Shown: piece after piece, positions 12,006 to 22,800 of the stretch
Layout of the letters: the number at the start of each line of letters is the position of its first letter
Position numbering within the stretch: the stretch's first letter is position 1
From: Paragordius varius
Taxonomy: Eukaryota > Nematomorpha
NCBI GenBank assembly: GCA_964247055.1
Contig: OZ176055.1
Span: 5,084,001 to 5,148,000, forward strand
Direction: 5' to 3'
Length of the DNA stretch: 64,000 nt
Made by a program: the position numbers and the translations under genes
The notes under the pieces: generated by a model
Seen by the model: the letters and a program-made list of their open reading frames with translations, nothing else
What the model was told of the DNA's origin: nothing
Databases searched by the model: none

Positions 12006-13365
12006 TCATAGGGTACACCCCTAGCCGTGTGCCAATTTAAAAAATCTCTCGACTAAAATGGAAATAACTAAAATCCTTTTTGAATCCATCAAGTCTAATG
12101 GGTACTTTAAAAATTTGAGTATTTAACATAGGGTGGGGCTCTAACCATGTGCTAAAAAAGGTCTTGTACAAATCTTTGCTTTTAAATGGAAAATATTGAT
12201 TCCATATGGTCTCTAAGCTTTCTTTCCGAAAAATCCTTCCATTATAAAGTGGTGCTATATTAAAAAAAGCCTTCTAAAGTTAGGAATAGATTCCATAAAC
12301 GCGCATTTTGCAGCGGGTTATGCCGTAACCAACTGGACTAAAATATTGCCTTCATATGAGAAATAGCTACAACCCTTATTTAATCTTTATGACCTAGTTC
12401 CAAAACTTGCTTCGAAACCATCTTATATGGTGCCACATTTTAATGAGGATCCCCGCAATTTAAAAAACGATGAAATGGCTTATCGGAAAAATTGGTAAAG
12501 CCAGTTAACTTTATAAAACGGCATATTCAACAAAGGTGAGCTTACCCGAGGGCTAATATAAAAAAATCTTACAATTAAATTTTCTGATGCATAGAATAGC
12601 TAAAACAATTAGTGATTTTATCTAATATCTTTGGTTTTTCGAAAAAAAATTAAAAACACGTTATTAATATATGGTAAGGTATTTTCCAAGGCGTGGAGCC
12701 TCAGCAGCTAAATGGGAATCTACCATAATATAAAAGTTGCCTCAAAGCTATGGCAATTCATAGAGGTGGAAACTTTACCCATGGGTTACATAAAACAGCG
12801 TACTAAATTTCTTGCCGTTAAAAATTCGAATTATACGGACTTTAAAGCTATTCCTACTTTTCTTCATAGTAACATTTTTTGGCCCATTTTAGAGAGTGTG
12901 GATCCCTACCCAGCGACCTAATAAAAAATTGCGTCAGACTAAAATTATGCGAGGAACATTACTGATCTTTATAATATTCTGAAGAAATGTCCATAATTCA
13001 GGTCATTATGGCATATTTTACAGAGAGTGGTGCCCTGCACATCCAGTTAAAAAGGAATCTTCCTAAATTTTTGCCTTTAAGAAAATATTTAAAACCATTG
13101 ATAATATGTGGTCTGAGTTTTTCGCAAACATGCCTCAAAGCCAAATTATTTTAAAATGGTGGCGGATTGTACAAAATGATCGGCCTACCCAGCGGCTATT
13201 CGAAAATGGCGTTCAAGTCATTAGATAATTGCTAAAACCATTTTTAACATGCTGTCATGGGATTTTAATTGTTTAGCCATTTCACATTGTCACGTATTTT
13301 ACACAATTTAAAACCCTACCCAGCGTCTAAAAACTAAAAAACGCTCGTCTAAAATTTTTGCCTTT
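12005..13365 (+). repeat. Array of diverged, irregular repeat units
   Basis: A block of the form accc(c)agcgnctaa...actaaaatttttgcc recurs with drift near 12.01, 12.13, 12.53, 12.69, 12.90, 13.03, 13.19 and 13.31 kb, at spacings of roughly 115-210 bp. The same unit (cccagcagctatcat, then ctaaaattttt) appears inside the tandem repeats at 22.3 and 22.75 kb and inverted at 56.3 kb. The 69-codon frame at 12712-12921 is part of the array and not a gene. Confidence 0.5.
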
Positions 13366-13496
13366 AGCCTGGAAATGCCTAGTAGCTTTGTTATTATATA
13401 TAAATTATGGATTTATCACTCATAACTTTTAAGGAAATATATTATGAAAACAATAACTACCAACAATATAAAAATATTATTATTGTTGCAATTATA

Positions 13497-14285
13497 TTAG
13501 GGTAAATTTTCGATTACCACAAGTAATCTTTGTCAAACGTAAAAAATAAAATTATAATATAAACTAAAAATAGTATAAATTAAAAATATTTAATGAGAAA
13601 TACTAAAAAAACATGTGTGAAATGTTATTAAAAAAAAGTTTGTAATTTCTCACAAACATCAGATATAGTTGCAACAAAATAACCCACAAATTTTAATCAC
13701 TAACACCATCAACAAAATATTAAACTCAAAACCTAAAAAAATTTACAGTGATAATGATAAAATAAAAAAGAGAACTGTAATAACATTTTATGAATCCTTT
13801 TCATAAAATCTAAGAAATATATAAGGCAAAATACATAATTATATTCATTAAAGAATATCTTTAAAATATTAAATCAACATAAAAAGATCCTAGTTCTCAA
13901 TGTGTGATATATAAAATTAAATGTCAAGACTGCGAGAGTGTATACATAGGACAAACAAAAAGATATTTAGATGTTCGGATAAAAGAACTTAAACGGCAGT
14001 TAACAGAATAAAACAAATTATTTGACTTTGGCATATCATGCCTTTAAATGAATAAACTGGGATCCGTTGTCGATAAAGAGGAAAAAAGAATTTTTATGTA
14101 AAAAAGAAGAAAATATAATGAACAACAAATTTTTTTCTTAATAACATTACATACATGTTTTTTTAGTTTCATTTCTCATTTATTTTAAATTTATATTTTA
14201 ATTTTTAGTTTATATTTTTTACGTTTGACAAAGAGTACTTGTAGTAATCGAAATTTTACCCTAATAAATTCTTTCATTTTTAGCT
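13497..14285 (+). mobile_element. Penelope-like fragment with inverted terminal repeats
   Basis: The coding remnant reads KKRTVITFYESFS, then CVIYKIKCQDCESVYIGQ and TKRYLDVRIKEL, then GSVVDKEEKRIFM. This is the end of the RT-linker and the GIY-YIG endonuclease of a Penelope-like element. About 125 bp at 13497-13620 (tagggtaaattttcgattac, gtcaaacgtaaaaaat, aaaaaaacatg) recurs as reverse complement at about 14150-14285. Penelope-like elements are known for long terminal repeats that can be inverted, and these fit. Most of the RT is missing and stops are present. Confidence 0.7.
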
Positions 14286-14639
14286 GAATTATAATTGAAA
14301 TAATAATACATTAACACTTCAGCGCAAACAATATCCAATAACTTTTTTAAGCTATTTAACAGAATTGAGTAGGTTTTAAGGCCAATCTATCCTTAGATAT
14401 TGTATAATATGGTAAGTAATAATGAAATTAGAATGGTGGCAAAATATAATTTTATAAATATTCAATTTCTGTCTAATAAATCAAATTTATCTAATTATCT
14501 TAAAAAAATTGATTTCTTAGCCATCTGAGAAATAAGATGCTCCTTTTAAAAAGACCTAGAGGGTCACAAATTACATTTAAATATTTGGGATATGACCTTT
14601 AACATACTGCACACAAATATATCTTGATGAAATATATTT

Positions 14640-15055
14640 TTTCTGTTTTAAATTATAATTCTCCGTTTGATATTGTGACTTACGAGCTAGGAAGTCACTA
14701 CAACTTTTGTGGTAATTTCTCCATATCAAAAAATTGCATAATTTGCGCATATTATTAAATTTTTTTGTGATCCAAAAATTTAACTATAATCAAAAGAAAA
14801 ATATTTTAATTTATAGATGTTATCTAAGTAGGTCTCAAATGTTTGCACCCCCCTCCCGGTTGGCAATCGAACCGCTCCAGTTACCTTGGCAATATGATAC
14901 TAGGGGTCGAAATAAGTCGAAAAAGGAACCAGTACGGGGTCGTTTCTAGAGGGTATAAACCGGAACTCCAGATGGTTTTTGATAGGGCATAATCATCTGG
15001 TAAGCATTAAACTTTAAGGAACCAGTTATTGATAATAAAAGGTTATGTTGCAAGC
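14640..15055. repeat. Foldback-family scrap and hAT-like end
   Basis: 14.7-14.8 kb resembles the left arm of the foldback family (gtggtaa, ccatatcaaaaa, ttgcgcatatt). 14.85-15.05 kb carries gaaccgctccag, ggaaccagta, ccggaactcc and ends gttgcaagcccag. That last string resembles the reverse complement of the hAT end at 4874 (cagggcttggaac). The open frame at 14734-14949 spans both pieces and is not a gene. Confidence 0.35.
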
Positions 15056-15059
15056 CCAG

Positions 15060-15560
15060 ATATCAATTATAATAAAGAGAATATAATTTATTACTTTTTA
15101 ATATACATTTTAAATCAAATCCTTCTTGAAAATGACGTGTTTAAATCGTTTCTTTCAATAAAACCTGTAATAAAAATATTGTTTAGATCTATGAGCTAAT
15201 AAAATTTTGTTTAAAACAAAATATTTAACAAAAAATATAAATACCTATTTTCATAAATAATAGTTCTAGAGATGATAACAGTGAGAAATTTGTAGGGGTC
15301 AACATGCTCATATAAAAAATTTGCTTAAAGTAAATAACATATTGCTGGGAAATAAACATTCCTTATCACTCGAAATCCGAAAATAAGATTTTTGATCCTA
15401 AATATAATCATATATGAACCCCAACATGGTTTAAAAGATGTTAAACAATAATTTTGGACACAATTACAATAAACAAATGCAATATCAGACAAAGAATCCA
15501 TCTTCTGAGTTAACTTTAACAGTCACATAACTAATAAAAAACACTTTTCAGGTATTACAT
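15060..15560. other. AT-rich stretch, no gene seen
   Basis: No domain, repeat end or RNA gene recognised. Confidence 0.4.
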
Positions 15561-15569
15561 TTAAGAAAC

Positions 15570-17095
15570 GCCATTGGTAGTACTGACAAGAGAGGTGGCC
15601 AGGTGTCAAGCAAACGGCAATTCACGAATAACCATAACCAACTCACCATTTTCAAACAAAAAACTCTTATACATCATAGTCCGCCTAAAGTATAATGGAC
15701 AATTAGTCAACACCAAAATCGTAACAATCTTCACACAGCACAAGATAATGATTAAAGTCTTAAAACCACCAAAAAATGTAAACCTTTATATATAAGACTG
15801 GCCAAACTAAACCACGGTAAACTGAAAATCAAACAGAAACAATTATATTTCAGCCAAACATCCGAAAAACCATAAAAAGACTAACAATATTAGTTAAAGA
15901 TGGGATAACAAGAGTTAAAACAGATTAAAATAATTCTGGGAGCTCTAAATTGGTGGTGGGAAAAGAATTGAAAGGGTGACAAGAGAAAAAAATGCCTACA
16001 AAGCATGGAGAAATGATAACAATTATAAAAAAGACAAAAATATTTGATCGCACAAAAAGAAGTGAATCAGTGGATCTTCTCCAAACTTTTTTAATAATAT
16101 CACCTTAAGCTTAAGATATGGAATGGGTTTTATAAATATTTCAAGAGCTACAATCGAATGGGCCTTCCTAAGAAAAAATTCCATTGAATAATAGTTATTA
16201 AAAATACTACTTCTCTATGAAATTTAAAGCACAATGGTACGCAGTAGGAGACACAGAATCTTTTCAAACAAACGACATACTTTAAGTGTCTGTACTGAGT
16301 CCATTACTATACACTATAATATTGGACTTTAAAAGGAAAAATTCTACCAAAGCGCCCGAATGACATCGTTTTAACTGAAACCTCACTAGAAAACGTACAT
16401 GGAAAACCTGCCTTGAGAACCATGGGCTAAAAATAAATATTAATAAAACAAAAATTATATATCAAGAGATCGTATAGACTGCCCAAATAATCATGCGCTA
16501 TATGCGACAATGAAGTTAAAAAAATAATGCAAACTGGGTCCATGCAAAATCACCGGTAAAATCGAACATATAACCTTTAAATGAAAAACTGAAAGAATAA
16601 TAATCCATCTTAAATACGGTATACATGACAACGACGAGAACCAAATAGAAAAAGCAGATCACTCAACCTATCTCAAAGACGACATACACTATAAAGATAA
16701 TATAGCTGATAACGAAAACAAATTAGGCCAGCGCAGGGAAAAGCATGCCTATTATACAAAGCAGCAGGTGTCAGGCCACGTACCCACGTTGACGAAAGAT
16801 GGCCCCTAAACAAAATAAACCGTGTTAAATAATAACTACTGAAAACAAAATAATTATAAAATGTTGTTCTAACAACAATATCACAAATGAACATAAAAAT
16901 GAATCAATAGAAATATTCATACAAAAAAGCAGCCTCAAATATTTGGGCCACATCGATCAACCTCTGAACCTAAAACATATCCAACCCTCTCGAAACAACC
17001 GCAAAGGACGCCTAACACACTCCTGAACGACAATATAAAATATGACATAAAACCATTAAACCCAAGTGTCTAGACAAGGATCAATGAAATAAGAT
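15570..17095 (+). pseudogene. Heavily decayed RTE-like LINE
   Basis: Scattered plus-strand blocks occur in LINE order. LNWWWEK with following lysine-rich text at about 15.95-16.05 kb is the post-endonuclease linker. DDIVLTETSLENVHGKL at about 16.35 kb resembles the RT block around the second catalytic motif. SLKYLGHID at 16.93 kb and NNRKGRL at 17.0 kb match the C-terminal YLGHI ... GRP region. Many stops and frame changes are present, so the assignment rests on the order of blocks. Confidence 0.45.
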
Positions 17096-17099
17096 ATTT

Positions 17100-17750
17100 A
17101 TTGGTATTTAAACAGATTCAATTAAGTAATATAGAAATTTACACATTTCCATTTTGGGGTATATCAAAATTAAAAAATATCACCCGAAAACCTAAAAAAA
17201 TTTTAATCTGAAGGTTCGTTATTTTTAGCAATAATATATTCTTTTGGGTGAATAAAAATTACCTAGTCTAAATCTAAATTCAAGAGAACAATGTGCATAT
17301 GATTGATGTGCAGATATATGAATAATTGAAATTGCTGGTTATGAAAATAAATATTAATTAGTTTCGTCACACCTAACAAATTAATATTCCAAAACTGTGG
17401 CCCGCAGCGTAGAATATAAGTATTGTATTCTAGCAACATAAAATTTTAATATAAAAGAAATAAGTTACAATAATTTAGAAAATTCTGTAAATAAGCTTGC
17501 ATTCTATTACGATCACCTACGTTATCAAAAAATACCTATGTTTTTCAAATCTTGCTTCCTGATTCGCATTAATTGATTGGGGGAAAAGCCGACGCCGAAT
17601 TCAGAAGTCTTTATAAGACTCCAATAGAGCAATATGTTTTTGTATGTTTTTCGGATAAGGCGTTTCATCTTGTATATAATAGGATATTAAAATTTTATGT
17701 AATTAAAAAAGCCTTTAACATCAATAAATTCAGGTTGTTTTTTATAGTTT
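17100..17750. other. AT-rich stretch, no gene seen
   Basis: Nothing recognisable on either strand. Confidence 0.4.
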
Positions 17751-17753
17751 AAA

Positions 17754-18990
17754 ACATAGGCGTCCAACCCGCAACTATTTGAAATATTTTGTGCGGCACA
17801 CATGTGTACTAGAAGTTGACATTGGGGATTATTGTAATGAAAAAACAATCTATAAATTTGAAAAATAGAATCGAAATCAGACCAATTTTACCAACCAATC
17901 TTTGAATATTACTTTTATAAACAATGAGCATTTAGGTTATTTATTGAGAGAAATGTATGATAACACACAACAAATTTTGACTTTTTTAAGTGCCATTCTT
18001 GTTAATTTAAAATCTATTTCATTAAGGTACATAGTATATTTGAAAAAAATGGTCTAACGCCCAGGAGTTTTAGGGTTTATCGAAAATTTTGGCCCCCGAT
18101 TCGAAATTAAACTCGAAATTAATTAAAAGTTTTAAGATATATAGCCATGTATTTTGTATGATTTGAAAGAGCGGAAAAAACTGAACTGAATCTTTCAAAT
18201 GGTTCAATCTGAGCTAAAAGTTATTTGGCTTTATATGGTCAAAATTTTCAACCCATAAATAAGTCAAAAATTTTCACACACAAACTAATTTAAAATCATA
18301 TAAATTATTTTAATTATTAGGGTTACATTAGTATATTTAGAAAAAATCTTTGAAGCTTTTGATTAGGTTTTTAATAAAAATCATTATTATCAATACTATT
18401 CTAGAGCATACTAAAATGCATAGTTATAACTGTAAATATATTACATAATGGCTATAAAAGATCAAAATACCTTAGGCTTTGTTTTTATCTTTAAAAAATT
18501 GAAATTATAAGCCTTCTAAAGAAAATAAATGGATATGATGGTAATATTTAAAAAAAAAAATGGCTGTTTTGAATGTCATAATAGCAATAAATAGGTCATT
18601 AAATCAAAGGAACTTTCTTGTGTTATTCTTTGTAGACCCTCATTGCCGTCTCCCGAAGTCTGATAAGGAGATGGCGCCTTCCGCCAAAATATATATTATA
18701 TACTAATCATTATCCATTTGTTTTAAAAATATATTAATTAAGAAAATCTCTCTCGCTTCGCGCGTTTGTCGCTTCTTATGTCCAATTCGATGTAAAACAT
18801 ATTAGTATTTATGACATATTACAAATGGGCATTTGTTGTATATTTTAAAAGAAAAAGATTTTTTTAAATTTTGTTAAAGTGGGCGCATAATTATATAAAA
18901 TCGAATTATACACAATGGTGGAATTATAATTTTTATTTCAGATTTGCTGTTAATATGATAGTAAATATCCAAAAATGCTAATTGTTTATT
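17754..18990. mobile_element. Non-autonomous hAT element, copy A
   Basis: Starts ataggcgtccaacccgca and shares long blocks in the same order with 35850-37409. Examples are gtatatttgaaaaaaat, ggtctaac, agggtttatc, ttggcccc, aatggtcattaaatcaaa-like text, cgcgcgtttg, atgtaaaacatattagta and gggcgcataat. The right end seems lost after about 18.99 kb. No transposase frame is visible. Confidence 0.6.
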
Positions 18991-19489
18991 TTATCAGAAA
19001 GGTCCCTGATGCAGGATACATTAAAAGAATATATTTATCTGTTAAAAAAATATATTAAATAACTATCATTATAATTAAAAGATACAACAAACACAAAACT
19101 TTTTGTAAAAGTCTATTTAATTTTTTGTTAAAATATTAGTATGAATATGTTTAACATGCTTTAACTAATTTTCATGTGTATTTTAATTTTTGTTAGCTAA
19201 ATAATAGTGGACAACTCAGAAATTGTTTAAGGTATTTATATTTATTAAAATTATTGCATTACGCTTTAAGTAATAAATTAATTGATTACAAATTGTAATA
19301 AACTCATATTCTGAAATGGCGGATCGATAGTTCTACACTCAACGTAAAAACGATTGGATACTTATATGAAATATAAGAAAATGAAAACTATGTAAATAGT
19401 ACATCAGTTACAATGCAAAACCATGAACCAAAAAAGTTAACAATTCTAAATCCAAAAAAACAATAAAGCAGGTTTATTAATTTAACATG

Positions 19490-19520
<31 letters not shown>

Positions 19521-19840
19521 TTTAAAATCAAACTAAAAATTTCAATATATGGCAAAATCGCAATAAAAAATAAATGCCCTAGTCATTTATATTAAAATAA
19601 CTGATTATTTTAAATTTATAACGTTGAGACGAAGAACGTGACCGCTTGTATGTTTATCACCTGATTAAAATCAATAATTTATAATGGTATGAACTAAATA
19701 TAATGTGAAATTTTGAAACACAATCAACCTTAATTGTTTTCAGTGGGCCTGCTCTTTGTTATAAATGACTTTATTCATATAGTTATGATTTTATCAAAAA
19801 GCCAATCTTGTATAAATTTAAAAGCATATATTAATATATT
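18991..19840. other. AT-rich stretch with (TA)n, no gene seen
   Basis: Includes a (TA)n run near 19492-19512. A last exon of the exosome gene could lie here, but I could not identify one. Confidence 0.35.
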
Positions 19841-19842
19841 AC

Positions 19843-22800
19843 CAGATTATTGGTTATAAATATCTTTTTGTTATTGTGTATCAATTTTGAATCATAAAAG
19901 CAAATTTCTTTCATCAAATTCATAGCAATGGTAATTGTTCCAAAGCTGTCTTTTACAAATGAATCATTCCAGATATGATTTAGAAAATAATAACTATTTT
20001 TTATATTCACGCAAATCCAAGTAACAACAAAAGGTATATAATTGAAGTTCAATGTTGGAGTCTCAGTTAGATAGGGTAATCTAAGTCAAAAATACACACA
20101 CACTAAAAATAAAATTTATAAATATAAATTTAAAATTGAATATTATTGCAAATATAACGTAATTTTAAAAAATTATATAGTTATTATATTTTCGCTCAGA
20201 TCCTATTAATGATATATATATATACCATTTACAATTCAATTTCACCCTTAAACAATTCAAATTCACCCTTGAACAATTCAAATTCAACCTTGAACAATTT
20301 AAATTCACCCTCAAATAAAATATATGTTTTTTAAGATTAAAAATTACCTATATTTTATATATTTTAAAAAAATAAAAATTCTATTTTAAATTAAAATAAT
20401 ACTGAAAAAATAATAAACTATACCATAAACATATATTTTATATTAATAATGAATTATATTAGTTCGAAAACACTTAAATTATTTTTAGGGTTGAATTGTT
20501 CAAAGGTGAATTTGAATTGTTCGAAGGTGAATTTGAATTGTTCAAGGGTGAATTTGAATAAATGGTATATATATATTAATATATATATATATATATATAT
20601 TAATATGCATTATTTGAAATTCAATTAGGGTTAATCATTTTCCTTAAAATGCTACATGTTAATTTTATAAAACCCATTCCATTGTGCAACAAAAAAAGAA
20701 AATGGTTTAGGTCTTTTATTTTATAACTAAAACCCTAAGCATGATAAAGATAAAAATTAAAGAGATCAAAAATAAAAAAAATCATTTCAATTTTACTACT
20801 AATAGCCAAAATAAAAAAATGGCATTTTTTAGTTTATGATAAACGAGGCCAAATTTTATTACTATATAATATAAGAATTATCCAAATCACATATTTTTTA
20901 ATATTACATCTTTGGAGAGGCTTTGAAATGGCGAAACTATTAATAAAATATGATTATGCGGTATTAGTTTTTATTTAATCCAGGCTATCTCCAAAGGCAC
21001 TATGGGTCGCATTTTTGCCCAAAAAATTTGACGAGCCGCACAAATACAACTCGTATATTTAGCATTGTTAATTTTTCCCCCAAAACGTAAATATTACTGA
21101 AAATATAATCACAGTAATAACACAGTGGTGACAAAAAATAACCTAAAGAAATATTTCTAATAGGAAAAATTTTTAGAATTACATGTTGCTTTTGGTTTTG
21201 GACCTTACGAGTGATATTATCATTTTTGTAACTGTTCCATATCAAAAATGGCGAAAATTCATTTTTTTAAATAATTTTTTTGGTGAAAGCTAGACGCTTT
21301 ATTCCAAAAAATATCACTAAAATATGTCGCAAACTATATATATATATATTTATATATATATATATAAACCTAAACAATTTTTTCAAAAAATTTTGATTTT
21401 TAGATAAGGCTCCGAAAGTTCTTTTTCGCTCTTCTAAAAAGGGCTAGTTCTCTTAAAATATACGCAAAAATGCCGGGATTCCGCGATAAAATTTTTAATT
21501 TGTGCTAAATTTTGATATCAACTAAAAATATTTAAGGATGCATACTTTTTTCAAAAATTTGATTTTCTGCAAAGTTTTGTTGAAGCGTAGTTCATACTAA
21601 GAGGCATAGTGGCAACGGTACAAAAACACTTTCATATATTATAAAAACACTTATTCCACATAATTTAATGATACTCATTTCTATTACCTCAGTATTTTGA
21701 TTAAAATATTCGTTCGTCTTCTGATCTATATTAAAAATAAATTGTGTTTTTTTGCAAAAATTAACCCAAATTTGAAAGAAAACGAACTTTAAAATAGTAT
21801 TCTGAAGTGATAGAAATGTTCAGCATTATATTCATGAAAAGGTGTTTTTCATATATATAAAAGCTTTTTCTAATTCTCTTTATTATGCTTATTTGAATCA
21901 ATAAATAAGGGATGTTAAGATTGATATACTATATATACCCATAAAAACTATTTTAGATCCACGGTTTTTTTCGATATTTTTCATTGCTACTTTTACATAA
22001 AAAGTATGTACGCGAAAGCCTATTTCATTGATAATTGTTTTGCTTTGGGTGGGCCCGAACTGGGGGCCTATTTCAAAAAAAGGGCGAAGCTATTGTCGGG
22101 ACATTTATTAATGATTATATTTTTTCGAAGTTTGGATTTGAATGGGTCTACCGTTTTTCCTGTAGATCACAAAGCCAGCATTTTCCATTTTTATAAATAT
22201 ATAGATTACCATAAATAATGTTTTAATATCCATATATCTTTTAACATGCTATACATATGATAGATACTACTTACTTAGCAGCTATCATCAAAGAAACGCC
22301 TAACTAAAATTTTTGCCTTTTAACAGGCATTACGAAAAATCCTTCTCGAATTTTTACAGTCTCATACCTTGGGCAAAAAAATACAATCAAAAAAATATTT
22401 TTGTGGACTTTGTTTTTTGAAAAAATGGCATTTTACGGGGGGAGCGGGTAAAAAGAGGGCCTAAATCAAAAAAGTGACTCGACTATGTTTGGCGCAATCG
22501 AAAATAAGTAAACAAAAATCATATTTGAAATTGAATGGTCCAACACGTTCTCCAAAAAATTGACTTAACCCATTTTTCACACGGGGTGGGCCCAAACTGG
22601 GGACCTAATTCCAAAAAAGGGCGAAGCTATTGTCGGGGCATTCATTAATGATTAAATTTTTTCGATGTTTGGATTTGAATGGCTTCACCGGTTTTCCGGA
22701 AACAGATCACAAAGTTATATGAAAAATCAGTTTTTAGCGGGTTCCTTACCCAGCAGCTATCATCAAATAAACGGTGGACTAAAATTTTTTCCTTTTAACA

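Noticed and set aside
12005-13365. CRISPR-like array
   Set aside because: Units are irregular in length and drifted, there are no unique spacers, and the setting is eukaryotic.
4874-15055. One hAT element spanning the LTR element and the Penelope fragment
   Set aside because: The ends look related, but no 8-bp duplication matches and two alternative right ends exist.
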